From positions 124,001 through 188,000 of the forward strand of contig NZ_AYKG01000001.1 in assembly GCF_003788585.1 (NCBI RefSeq): a DNA stretch of 64,000 nucleotides. Direction: 5' to 3'. Positions 48,323-56,758 of this stretch are shown here, piece after piece. Source of the stretch: Salinisphaera japonica YTM-1. Lineage in GTDB: Bacteria > Pseudomonadota > Gammaproteobacteria > Nevskiales > Salinisphaeraceae. Under the pieces are notes generated by a model. That model was not told the origin of the DNA. It saw nothing but the letters and a program-made list of their open reading frames with translations, and searched no databases. The translations under genes were made by a program, and so were the position numbers. Within the stretch, counting starts at the first letter, position 1. The number at the start of each line of letters is the position of its first letter.

Positions 48323-49312
48323 ATGTCCTTGTCCTCGGCCCGTGCGCTCTGGCTCGCCCCGCCGAATCACGCGATGATCCGCGAGATGCCGCTTGACCCG
48401 CGGCCGGCCGATCATCTGCGCGTGCGTACGTTGTATTCCGCGATCTCCAAGGGTACCGAAACCCTAGTGTATTCGGGCCGTGTTCCTGAAAGCGAGTATG
48501 CCCGGATGGCGGCCCCGTTCCAGGCCGGCCAGCTGCCGGAACCGGTGCGTCACGGCTATGCCAACGTTGGCATCGTCGAGAAGGGGCCGCACGACTGGCC
48601 GGGCCGTCTGGTCTTCTGTCTGTTCGGCCACCAGAGCCGTTTTGATATTCCGATTGACGCCGCCGTCGCCCTGCCCGATGACGTGCCGCCCGCGCGCGCG
48701 GTGCTTGCGGCCAACCTGGAGACCGCCATCAACGCGCTCTGGGATGGACCGCCGCGGGTCGGTGACCGGGTGACGGTGGTTGGCGCCGGTGTGCTGGGTG
48801 CGCTAGTGGCTTGTCTGGCGGCCGATATTCCGGGCGTGCACGTCGAGCTGGTAGACATCAACTCTGACCGCCAGCCCCTGGCCCGCGCACTCGGGGTGCA
48901 TTTCGCCACACCCGACACGGCGGCTCCGGCGCGTGATGTGGTCTTTCATGCCAGTGCGACCGAGGCCGGGCTGAACACCGCGATCGGCTTGGCGGGCACC
49001 GAGGCGCAGATCACCGAGATGAGCTGGTACGGCGACAAGCGCCCGGGCATCGCCCTGGGCGGCGCGTTTCATGCCAAACGCCTTACCCTGCGGGCCACGC
49101 AGGTTGGCACCGTAGCGCCGTCGCAGGCCGCGCGCTGGACACACGCCCGGCGCCTGGCGCTGGCGGTCTCGCTCTGTAACGATCCGCGTCTGGATGCCCT
49201 GTTCAACGCGTGCGATGTCGTCTTCGACGATCTGCCGGCCGTCATGGCACGCCTGGCCGAGCCGGGCGACCGAAGCCTGTGTCAACGCGTAACCTATTCG
49301 GAGATTGATTGA
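48323..49312 (+). CDS. MDR-family dehydrogenase-like protein of the pterin/flavin-like cluster
   Basis: 329-residue medium-chain dehydrogenase/reductase. The N-terminal GroES-like half has TLYSAISKGTETLVYSGRVP and VRHGYANVGIVEKGP; the nucleotide-binding motif is VTVVGAGVLGALVACLAAD. The typical catalytic Cys/His zinc ligands of alcohol dehydrogenases are not evident (ISKGTE replaces C-x-SD), as in the BchC-like and related branches. TGATG joins it to the PTPS-like gene. Its substrate is unknown; context suggests reduction or oxidation of a pterin-like side chain. Confidence 0.82.
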   Translation: MSLSSARALWLAPPNHAMIREMPLDPRPADHLRVRTLYSAISKGTETLVYSGRVPESEYARMAAPFQAGQLPEPVRHGYANVGIVEKGPHDWPGRLVFCLFGHQSRFDIPIDAAVALPDDVPPARAVLAANLETAINALWDGPPRVGDRVTVVGAGVLGALVACLAADIPGVHVELVDINSDRQPLARALGVHFATPDTAAPARDVVFHASATEAGLNTAIGLAGTEAQITEMSWYGDKRPGIALGGAFHAKRLTLRATQVGTVAPSQAARWTHARRLALAVSLCNDPRLDALFNACDVVFDDLPAVMARLAEPGDRSLCQRVTYSEID

Positions 49313-49710
49313 TGTTTCATTTGACCGTTCGTGATCACATGATGATCGCGCACAGTTTCAACAGCCCCACCTTCGGCCCGGCCCAGAAGCTCCATGGCGC
49401 GACTTATATCGTCGACGTGACGTTCTATCGGCCCGAGTTGGACGCCGACGATCTGGTCGTGGATATCGGGGCCGCCGCGGCCGCTCTCGGCGAGATCACG
49501 CAAACGTTCAATCTCACCAACCTGGATGAGCACGAGGCGTTCGCCGGGCATAACACTACGACCGAGTTCATGGCCCGCGCGGTCTTCGATGCCATGAAAG
49601 CCGCCATCGCGGCCGACAAGCTCGGCCCCGGAGCGCACGGCGTGACGCGTCTGGGCGTGCGCCTGGCGGAGTCGCATATTGCCTGGGCCGGTTACGAGGC
49701 CGATCTGTGA
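49312..49710 (+). CDS. 6-pyruvoyl-tetrahydropterin synthase / QueD-like protein
   Basis: 132 residues with the T-fold pattern of PTPS/QueD. The first zinc-ligand region is IAHSF (His14). The second, normally HGH, is KLHGATYIVDV, so His28 remains and the next ligand is Ala30. The usual catalytic Cys upstream of it is absent. The downstream GHNTTTEFMARAVFDAM (Glu for pterin binding) and RLAESHIAWAGYEA fit. ATG at 49312 shares a base with the upstream stop. It probably binds a pterin or pyrimidine but may not do the standard reaction. Confidence 0.85.
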   Translation: MFHLTVRDHMMIAHSFNSPTFGPAQKLHGATYIVDVTFYRPELDADDLVVDIGAAAAALGEITQTFNLTNLDEHEAFAGHNTTTEFMARAVFDAMKAAIAADKLGPGAHGVTRLGVRLAESHIAWAGYEADL

Positions 49711-50771
49711 CCTCGGTGGTATTCATCGTCGCCGGCGACCCGTCGCAGCTCACCGGCGGCTATATCTATGACGAACGTATTGCGGCTGGCCTGCGGCACG
49801 CGGGCTACGCCGTCGAAACCATTGGCCTGGCCGGGCGTTTTCCCCTCGCCGATAGCCGCGCCCAGAACGCCATGGCCGATACGCTGGCTTGCCTGCCAGC
49901 CGATTGCCATGTCGTGATCGACGGGCTGGCGCTGGGCACGCTGGGGGCCACCGTGGCCGCGCACCGCGGGGCTCGTCGCATCACCGCCCTCGTGCATCAT
50001 CCCTTGGCCGACGAGGCCGGGCTGGACGCACAGCAGGTCACACAGCTGAAGACTGCGGAGCACGCCGCACTGGCCGGCGTCGATCACGTCATCGTTACCA
50101 GTGCCTTCACCGCGCGTCGCCTGTCCAGCGCCTATGACGTGGCTACTGATCGCATCAGCGTGGTCGAGCCCGGCATCCCGCAGCCGATCACGCCACCACG
50201 AGATCGTCGCGCGCCGCCGAAGCGCCTGCTGTGTATCGCCACATTAATTCCACGCAAGGGCCACGAGACGTTGGTAACGGCTCTGGCCGAATTGGCCGCC
50301 CACGACTGGGTTTGTGATCTCATCGGTGATGCCACGCGCGCCCCAGCGCATGCTGCGGCCGTCACCCGGGCGATCGAGGCCGCCGGCCTGACCGATCGTA
50401 TCCATTTACGCGGGGCGCTGGCACCGGAGGCTCTGGCTGAAGCTTATCAGGGCGCCGATCTGTTCGTGCTGGCCTCGCACTACGAGGGCTATGGCATGGT
50501 GATCACCGAGGCCATCAGCCACGGCCTGCCCGTGGTCACGACCACCGGCGGCGCGCTGGCCGATACGTTGCCTAGTAGTGCCGGGCTGGCTGCGCCCCCC
50601 GGGGACGCGCGCGCGCTCGCCGCGGCTCTGTCGCGCTGTCTGGACGAGCCGGCGACCTACAACGACATGGTCGCCGGCGCCCGACGGGCCGCGGCCGGCC
50701 TCAACGACTGGGACGCGGCCAGCCGGGCATTCGCCGATGCGCTGGGGTTGTCCAGCCCGGCCGCGCCATGA
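49707..50771 (+). CDS. Family 4 (GT-B) glycosyltransferase
   Basis: 354 residues. N-terminal Rossmann half with FIVAGDPSQLTGGYIYDERI. The C-terminal donor-binding half has LCIATLIPRKGHETLVTALA and LFVLASHYEGYGMVITEAIS, the E-x7-E motif of GT4 retaining enzymes, then GLPVVTTTGGALADTLP. Donor and acceptor are unknown; within this cluster it could glycosylate a pterin- or flavin-like product. GTG start overlaps the PTPS-like gene by four bases. Confidence 0.92.
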   Translation: MTSVVFIVAGDPSQLTGGYIYDERIAAGLRHAGYAVETIGLAGRFPLADSRAQNAMADTLACLPADCHVVIDGLALGTLGATVAAHRGARRITALVHHPLADEAGLDAQQVTQLKTAEHAALAGVDHVIVTSAFTARRLSSAYDVATDRISVVEPGIPQPITPPRDRRAPPKRLLCIATLIPRKGHETLVTALAELAAHDWVCDLIGDATRAPAHAAAVTRAIEAAGLTDRIHLRGALAPEALAEAYQGADLFVLASHYEGYGMVITEAISHGLPVVTTTGGALADTLPSSAGLAAPPGDARALAAALSRCLDEPATYNDMVAGARRAAAGLNDWDAASRAFADALGLSSPAAP

Positions 50772-51610
50772 ACGCGCCGGTCGAAGGCTCTATATTCGAT
50801 AATGCCTGGCTGGCCCTGCGCGAACCGGTCGATCATGCCAGCCGTGCCCACGGCCTGAGCCAGCTGGCCGGCCGTGCGCTGGCCGCCCGATCCGCGCCCA
50901 AAGTCGTTGACCTGGGTACCGGCTCGGGCTCGAATCTGCGCTATCTCTCGGCTTACCTGCCGACCGAGACGCGTTGGCGCCTGATTGATCACGACGCCGA
51001 TTTGTTGGCCCGCGTGGCCGCTCATGCCGGCCATGCCGGCCATGCCGTGAGCCCGCACGTAACGACCGAAACCCGTGATCTGGCGCGCGAGCTTTGCCCG
51101 GCCATTGGCGGCGCCGATCTAATCACGGCCTCTGCCCTGCTCGATCTCGTCTCCGACGCATGGCTGGACACGCTGTGTCGCAGCGCCGCCGCGCAGCGTT
51201 CGGCCGTGTTGTTCGCGCTGAGCGTGGATGGCCGAATTCGACTGACCGGCCGAACCGATACGGATGACCGCGCGCTACTGAGCGCCCTAGCCGTCGATCA
51301 GCGCCGCGACAAGGGGCTCGGTGCGGCTCTGGGCACGGCCGCACCGGCCCATCTGATTAATCATCTGGCCGCCCGTGGCTACGGTGTGACCGCGATGCCG
51401 GCCATCTGGTATCTCGACACACGCCAGCCCGAACTCGTGGCCGCCCTGCTGGACGGCTGGGCAGCCGCGGCCTGCACAGCACGGCCCGCCGAGGCCCGCC
51501 GGTTCAAATCGTGGGCGGCGCGTCGCACGGCAGATATAACCGCGGGGCGCAGCGGCCTGGAGGTCGGCCATATCGATGTGCTGGGCCTACCCGGTCGTCG
51601 TACGCCGTAG
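50768..51610 (+). CDS. SAM-dependent methyltransferase
   Basis: 280-residue class I methyltransferase. SAM motif I is VVDLGTGSGSNLRYLSAYL, followed by WRLIDHDADLL (acidic end of strand 2) and GGADLITASALLDLVSD. N-terminal FDNAWLALREPVDHASRA and C-terminal WAARRTADITAGRSGLEVGH match the type found beside such RibA/PTPS clusters. ATG overlaps the glycosyltransferase stop by four bases. Its end overlaps the convergent RibD-like gene by 24 bp. Confidence 0.88.
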   Translation: MNAPVEGSIFDNAWLALREPVDHASRAHGLSQLAGRALAARSAPKVVDLGTGSGSNLRYLSAYLPTETRWRLIDHDADLLARVAAHAGHAGHAVSPHVTTETRDLARELCPAIGGADLITASALLDLVSDAWLDTLCRSAAAQRSAVLFALSVDGRIRLTGRTDTDDRALLSALAVDQRRDKGLGAALGTAAPAHLINHLAARGYGVTAMPAIWYLDTRQPELVAALLDGWAAAACTARPAEARRFKSWAARRTADITAGRSGLEVGHIDVLGLPGRRTP

Positions 51611-52420
51611 ATCAAGATCATAGAGCCGATCATCGCCCATCGGGTGATCACGACACGCCGGTCGGCGCGCCTCGGCCAGCGTTTCAATCTCGGGTAGCGA
51701 CAGCCCCGGCCGGCCTGAGCCGATCAGCATCGGGGCCACGACCGTATGCAACCGGTCGATCTGCCCGGCTGCGATGAAGCCCGAGATCGTCTGGCCGCCC
51801 CCTTCAACCAGCACGCGATGCACGTTGCGCCCGGCCAGTGCTGCCAGTACCGCGGCCGGGTCAAGGCGGCCATCGGCCTCACGGGCCACGCGCAGCGTAG
51901 CCACGCCAGGCAGCGCGGGCACATCATCAGCGATGACGTGCCAGGTGGGCGGCCCGTCATCGGTAAACACACGCCGCTCAGCGCTGGCGCGCCCGTTCGG
52001 GTCCAGCACCACGCGTACCGGATTAACGCCGGGCGCATGGCGAACGGTCAGCTGTGGATCGTCGGCCTCGAGCGTGCCCACGCCGATGATCACGGCATCC
52101 ACTAACGCGCGTAGCCGATGCAGGTGTACGCGGCTGGCCTCGCCGGTCACGTAGTAGGAATGCCCGCTGGCGGTTGCGATACGCCCGTCCAGTGATTGGC
52201 CCAGCTGGGCGATCACAAAGCTCAGCCCACCACGAGCGACCGGCAACAGCGTATCGAACAGCGCAGCGGCCGCCTCGCTCACCGAATTCGGCCCGGCCTG
52301 CCAGGCGCCATCGGCCGTGATGGTCAGCCCCTCGGTCGGGGTCAACGTCTTGTCGGCAGGTAGACGAGACGCATCGCGGATGATCTGCCAAGCGTAGTCG
52401 GCATCGATTAATGGCATCAT
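51587..52420 (-). CDS. RibD C-terminal-type reductase (pyrimidine reductase family)
   Basis: 277 residues. After a 65-residue N-terminal extension comes the RibD_C/DHFR-like domain: FVIAQLGQSLDGRIATASG, HSYYVTGEASRVHLHRLRAL and VDAVIIGVGTLEADDPQLTV, the family signature in order, then VLVEGGGQTISGFIAAG. In riboflavin synthesis this domain reduces the ribosyl group of a GTP-derived pyrimidine. No deaminase domain is attached. It is divergent from the GTP cyclohydrolase II gene and convergent with the methyltransferase. Confidence 0.92.
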   Translation of the reverse strand: MMPLIDADYAWQIIRDASRLPADKTLTPTEGLTITADGAWQAGPNSVSEAAAALFDTLLPVARGGLSFVIAQLGQSLDGRIATASGHSYYVTGEASRVHLHRLRALVDAVIIGVGTLEADDPQLTVRHAPGVNPVRVVLDPNGRASAERRVFTDDGPPTWHVIADDVPALPGVATLRVAREADGRLDPAAVLAALAGRNVHRVLVEGGGQTISGFIAAGQIDRLHTVVAPMLIGSGRPGLSLPEIETLAEARRPACRDHPMGDDRLYDLDLRRTTTG

Positions 52421-52515
52421 TACCGCATTCTAGACTGACCGCGCCGAGAACGTGTGGCTGATAGCCCGCTGTTTCTCCACGCCATTTTTCGCGCGGGCCG
52501 AGCAAGGACTGTTAC

Positions 52516-53637
52516 ATGCATCATGTCGAGCGTGCCATTTTCGATCTGCGCCGCGGTGTGCCCGTACTCATCGAATCCGATGAGGGCAATCGTCTCGTGG
52601 CCCCGGTCGAAGGCCTGGACAGCACGCTGCTTGCCAAACTTTTCGACGGTGCAGCCGAGGCGCCGCGCCTGGTGTTGACCGATCATCGCCTGGCACGCCT
52701 GGGCCACACGCAGCGTGATACGGCCGGCGCCTTGGTGCTTGATGCAACGCGCGACAGCCGTGAGGCCATCATCGAACTGGCATGCGCGCCCTCGGCCACG
52801 CTGGATCAAGCCCGTCCGCTTGAGCCGCTGTCAGCCGGGGATGCCGCCGGCCTGCATTTGATGCGTCGTAGTCTGTTAGTGCCGGCGGCTGTCGTGGCTG
52901 CGCCCTCGGAGCGCATGGCCGACGAACTGCGCCGCCGGGTCACGGTCAACGATATTCTGGCGGTTACGGCCGCCGATGTAGCCCTGCACTACGATGCCGT
53001 CCCCTCGTTGCTGCGACGTGTGAGCGAGGCCGACGTACCGCTGGAAACGGCCGAACGCTCGCGCTTCGTCGTCTTTCGCGAACCGGATGGCCTGCGTGAA
53101 CACATCGCGATCCTCATCGGCGACGACATGCAATGGGCCGATCCGGTGCCAGTACGCCTGCATTCGGCCTGCCTGACCGGCGATTTGTTCGGTTCGCTGC
53201 GCTGCGACTGCGGGCCCCAGCTGCGTGCCAGCGTGGCCGCCATCGCCGAGCGCGGCGGCGGCGTACTGTTGTATCTGGCCCAGGAGGGCCGCGGCATCGG
53301 TCTGGCCAACAAGATGCGGGCCTATCAGATGCAGGATGAAGGCCTGGATACAGTCGATGCCGATCAGGTGCTGGGCTTTGGCAAGGACGAGCGCGACTAC
53401 ACCGTGGCGCGTGAAATGCTGGCCCAGCTGGCCGTCGAACACATCGACCTGCTGACCAACAACCCGGCCAAGCTCGATGCGATGAACCAGAAGCCCATCG
53501 ATGTCGCCGGGCGCAGCAGTGTCTTCGGCCCACTCACCGACCAGAACCGACGCTACCTGGCCACCAAGGCCACCCGCGCCGGCCACTGGCTCGACGCCAT
53601 CCTGGCCGAGCCGGACGATGTGCCCGTGAGCAAATAG
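52516..53637 (+). CDS. GTP cyclohydrolase II with N-terminal extension
   Basis: 373 residues. The C-terminal 200 form GTP cyclohydrolase II: VRLHSACLTGDLFGSLRCDC (three zinc Cys), LAQEGRGIGLANKMRAYQMQ, and NNPAKLDAM. It opens GTP to a diaminopyrimidine with loss of formate. The N-terminal 165 residues (AIFDLRRGVPVLIESDEGNR, then a degenerate region) recall a decayed DHBP-synthase or RibA2-type domain without visible catalytic acids. This could serve ordinary riboflavin synthesis, but its neighbours suggest a dedicated pathway. Confidence 0.92.
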   Translation: MHHVERAIFDLRRGVPVLIESDEGNRLVAPVEGLDSTLLAKLFDGAAEAPRLVLTDHRLARLGHTQRDTAGALVLDATRDSREAIIELACAPSATLDQARPLEPLSAGDAAGLHLMRRSLLVPAAVVAAPSERMADELRRRVTVNDILAVTAADVALHYDAVPSLLRRVSEADVPLETAERSRFVVFREPDGLREHIAILIGDDMQWADPVPVRLHSACLTGDLFGSLRCDCGPQLRASVAAIAERGGGVLLYLAQEGRGIGLANKMRAYQMQDEGLDTVDADQVLGFGKDERDYTVAREMLAQLAVEHIDLLTNNPAKLDAMNQKPIDVAGRSSVFGPLTDQNRRYLATKATRAGHWLDAILAEPDDVPVSK

Positions 53638-53712
53638 GTGCTCACCGGGCCGTTCTTTAATAATCGTCCGCCAATGAACGCGAATAAGCGCAAATGGAAA
53701 ACAGAAAGAAAG
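53638..53712. other. Outer arm of the repeat region after the cyclohydrolase gene
   Basis: Non-coding. 53673-53691 (AATGAACGCGAATAAGCGC) is inverted and nearly exactly matched at 53872-53890, so it forms the outer arm of a large imperfect hairpin enclosing the first 245-bp repeat body. Confidence 0.6.
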
Positions 53713-53957
53713 AAGACAATCCGCAGATTCACGCCGATTAGCGCAGATTAAAGACAGATGGGGCGGCGCTGTTATCGAGCACTGAAATCACAATCGCCCA
53801 TCCGCTTTTCAGCGCCCCAAATCATCTTTTTCATCGGCGCCAATCTGCGGGTAACGGTCTGTATTCATTCGCCCTTATTCGCGTTCATTAGCGCACGTTT
53901 TAAAAGATTGGCCTCCGGCGCCTATTCAGGATAGGTCAAACTCGGCGGTCTCTTGAA
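53713..53957. repeat. Tandem repeat copy 1 (about 245 bp)
   Basis: Non-coding unit, nearly identical to the next 250 bp. It holds an inverted pair, CCGCAGATTCACGCCGATTA on the left and a GCCAATCTGCGGGTAACGG-type arm on the right. It ends in a decayed copy of the last codons of the neighbouring creatininase gene (minus strand ETAEFDLS, then a stop). The unit appears to have arisen by tandem duplication that picked up the gene's 3' end. Confidence 0.85.
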
Positions 53958-54209
53958 AAGACAATCCGCAGATTCACGCCGATTAGCGCAGATTAAAGAC
54001 AAATGGGGCGGCGCTGTTATCGAGCACTGAAATCACAATCACCCATCCGCTTTTCAGCGCGGCAATCATCTTTTTCATCTGCGCCAATCTGCGTAAATCT
54101 GCGGATAACCGTCTGTATTCATTCGCGTTTATTTGCGTTCATCGGCAGTCGTTTTAAAAGATTGGCTTTCGGAGCCCAGCCGGGATAAGTCAAACACGGC
54201 GGTCTCGTG
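53958..54209. repeat. Tandem repeat copy 2, including the creatininase 3' end
   Basis: Second unit, with a few substitutions and about 9 extra bases compared with copy 1. The arms GACAATCCGCAGATTCACGC and GCGTAAATCTGCGGATAACC are inverted complements. Its right part is the real 3' end of the creatininase-family gene (ETAVFDLSRLGSESQSFKTT on the minus strand). Confidence 0.85.
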
Positions 54210-54965
54210 CCAGATCTGGGCGAGGCGTTGCCCGAAGGTTTCGACTAAGCGCTCGCCTTGTTCGGCGGTGGCACTCGCGGCGTTGCCGGTCACGCCCTGA
54301 GGGTTCAGGTCTTCGGCGCGCCAGGCGAAGCCGGCATCGCCTTCCGGGCCGAGTGTGGCGCCGGCTGCTGCACGCTCGGCGCCGTAGCTCGGAAAATCGG
54401 CCAGCGCATCACGGCGAACGCGTGCCGGCGCCAGGTGCAGCATCATCGCGGTTTCCAGTGCCCCGCCATGCAGGCCGTGGGCCAGTTCGCTCGCGGCCAG
54501 CGTGTCGGCCGGCGGCGCGAAACGAAAATAGCTGGCCTTGACCACCAGCAGGCCGTGATCGTGTCGCAGCTGCAGGGCTGCCATATCGATGGCGGCCTTG
54601 TTGCCGCCGTGGCTGTTGAAGATCACCAGGCGCTTGATGCCGGCGCCGGCGACGCCGGCCCCGTAGGCGCGCAGCTGAGTCATGGCCTGTTCGCCCGACA
54701 GGCTCAGCGTGCCGGCGAAGCCGGTGTGTTCAAGACTGGCGCCCAAGCTCATCACGGGCAACACGATGATCGGGGCCCTACGCTCGGGATAGCCGCGCCC
54801 GGCGGCCTCGATCAGCCCGGCACCGATGACGACATCGGTATCCAGCGGCAGATGCGGGCCGTGTTGTTCGATCGCGGCCACCGGCAGCACGGCCACGGGA
54901 TCCCTCGTGGCCAGCGCGGCCAGCTCCGGGCCGGTCAGATCAGCCCAGCGATAGAGTTCGGTCAT
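54129..54965 (-). CDS. Creatininase-family amidohydrolase
   Basis: 278 residues of the creatininase/ArfB/MftE family. The metal site is seen in VAAIEQHGPHLPLDTDVVIG (Glu, His, Asp), IFNSHGGNKAA and HGLHGGALETAMML (final Glu). Family members hydrolyse creatinine, formamido-pyrimidines (ArfB) or peptides (MftE); the substrate here is unknown. The nearby GTP cyclohydrolase II and RibD-type genes make a pyrimidine or pterin amide possible. ATG at 54965 was chosen over an upstream extension. The C-terminal tail overlaps repeat copy 2. Confidence 0.9.
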   Translation of the reverse strand: MTELYRWADLTGPELAALATRDPVAVLPVAAIEQHGPHLPLDTDVVIGAGLIEAAGRGYPERRAPIIVLPVMSLGASLEHTGFAGTLSLSGEQAMTQLRAYGAGVAGAGIKRLVIFNSHGGNKAAIDMAALQLRHDHGLLVVKASYFRFAPPADTLAASELAHGLHGGALETAMMLHLAPARVRRDALADFPSYGAERAAAGATLGPEGDAGFAWRAEDLNPQGVTGNAASATAEQGERLVETFGQRLAQIWHETAVFDLSRLGSESQSFKTTADERK

Positions 54966-55081
54966 CAATCGGCACGTCGTTGCGCAAGTGTTGCCATGAT
55001 GAACAACACACGGGCACCTGCCCAGCGCGCGATCCATGCGGTAGGCTCTCGCTCGCACGCATTCGCGACGACCCCGCGCCG

Positions 55082-56740
55082 ATGACGATCGTTCTGACCA
55101 GTCTCATTCTGTTGTTCGCCGTGGCGATATCCGGCGTGATGATCGGCGTGTTGCCGTTTCATCTGCCACGCCCGCTGGTCCAGATCGCGCTCGGGGCCGG
55201 GCTGGCCGTGCCGAGTTTCGGGGTGCATGTGGCACTCGACCCGGAGATCTTTTTCGTGCTGTTCGTGCCGCCGCTGCTGTTCATCGACGGCTGGCGGATG
55301 CCACGGCGTGAGTTTCGGCATCTGGCGATGCCGATCACGGCACTCGCACTTGGCCTGGTCATGGTCACGGTGGCCGGCGTGGGGTTTTTCATCCACTGGC
55401 TGATTCCGGCGATTCCGTTGGCCGCGGGCTTTGCTCTGGGGGCCGTGCTGTCGCCAACCGATGCGGTCGCGGTCTCGGCGATCACCGGCGGGGCGTCCAT
55501 CCCGCCGCGGCTGATGCATATTCTCCAGGGCGAGGCCCTGATGAACGATGCGTCAGGGCTGGTCGCGCTGCGTTTTGCGATCGCCGCCACCCTCACGGGC
55601 ACATTCTCGATTAGCCAGGCGGGCTTGAGTTTCGTTCTTATCGGCGGCGGCGGCCTGGCCATCGGCGTGGCGATCGCTTGGGTCTTCGCCCAGGTACGCC
55701 AGCTCATGACGCAGTGGCGCGGCGATGACCCGGCCAGCCACGTCACGCTGCTGGTGCTGTTGCCGTTCGCGGCTTATCTGCTGGCCGAGCATCTGGGGGT
55801 GTCGGGTATTCTGGCCGCGGTGGCGGCCGGCATGACGCTGAACAGCCTGGATACGCTCAAGGGCGAGCTGAACACACGCATGCAGTCGCGCGGCATGTGG
55901 CCGATGATCGAGTTCGTGTTCAACGGCTTGATCTTTGTGCTGCTGGGCCAGCAGATACCGGCAATTCTCTCGCTGGCCGACAACGCGCGCCTGAGCATGA
56001 ATCTGTCCCAACTCGAGATCGTGGCCTATCCGCTGGCGCTATTCGCGCTGCTGTTGGCAATTCGGTACGTATGGGTCGGCGCGCTGCTCAAGCTCGTGGT
56101 CTGGCGGGCCCACCGACGCGGTGAACGCATCCGGCGCGCATCGAGCCGCGTGGTCGCAGCGACTACGGTCGCCGGGGTGCGCGGGGCGATCACGCTGGCG
56201 GCCGTGCTGTCGTTGCCGATCGCCGCGGGCGAGGCCAGCGGATTCCCCGCCCGCGGATTACTGATCTATTTTGCTGTGTGCGTGATTATGGCCTCGCTGC
56301 TGCTGGCGACGTTCGCGCTTCCCCTGCTGCTGCGCGGCATCGAGCTGCCCGAGGATGACCCGCGCGCCGTCGAGGAACGTCATGCCCGGGCCGAGGCTGC
56401 CCGATCGGCGATCCGCCGGCTGGATAACATGCGCGAGCAACGCCGTGAAGAAGCCGACGACGAAGACGAGGCCTCGTTGTACTCCGAAGTGGCCGGGCGC
56501 ATCATGGCGGCCTATCAGCCGTGGCTGGATCCGGATTCCGACGCCGAGGACAAACAGCGTGCCCGGCGTGGTTTCACCATGGAACGTAGCCTGCGCCTGG
56601 CCGCCCTTGCCGCCGAACGCGACGCACTCTACCGGCTGCGCTACGAGGGCAATATCAACGACATCACCATGCGCCGTATCCTGGCAGATATCGACCTGAC
56701 CGAAGCCTCGCTGCGCAGCGGGCGGCGTAACAAGTCATAG
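55082..56740 (+). CDS. CPA1-family Na+/H+ antiporter
   Basis: 552-residue membrane protein with about 12 helices. LFVPPLLFIDGWRMP and AVLSPTDAVAVSAITGG (the ion-site Asp region), HILQGEALMNDASGLVALRF and the Arg motif TTVAGVRGAITLAAVLSLPI are CPA1/NhaP hallmarks. A cytoplasmic helical tail of about 115 residues, rich in Glu and Arg, follows (EERHARAEAARSAIRRLDNM). Start at ATG 55082 (MTIVLTSLIL); the longer in-frame start at 54980 would run into the divergent promoter region. Confidence 0.93.
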   Translation: MTIVLTSLILLFAVAISGVMIGVLPFHLPRPLVQIALGAGLAVPSFGVHVALDPEIFFVLFVPPLLFIDGWRMPRREFRHLAMPITALALGLVMVTVAGVGFFIHWLIPAIPLAAGFALGAVLSPTDAVAVSAITGGASIPPRLMHILQGEALMNDASGLVALRFAIAATLTGTFSISQAGLSFVLIGGGGLAIGVAIAWVFAQVRQLMTQWRGDDPASHVTLLVLLPFAAYLLAEHLGVSGILAAVAAGMTLNSLDTLKGELNTRMQSRGMWPMIEFVFNGLIFVLLGQQIPAILSLADNARLSMNLSQLEIVAYPLALFALLLAIRYVWVGALLKLVVWRAHRRGERIRRASSRVVAATTVAGVRGAITLAAVLSLPIAAGEASGFPARGLLIYFAVCVIMASLLLATFALPLLLRGIELPEDDPRAVEERHARAEAARSAIRRLDNMREQRREEADDEDEASLYSEVAGRIMAAYQPWLDPDSDAEDKQRARRGFTMERSLRLAALAAERDALYRLRYEGNINDITMRRILADIDLTEASLRSGRRNKS

Positions 56741-56758
56741 GCAGGCGACGGGCCGAGC

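Noticed and set aside
53713-54209. CRISPR-like repeats
   Set aside because: Only two long units, with no short regular repeats and spacers; no CRISPR array is seen anywhere in the window.
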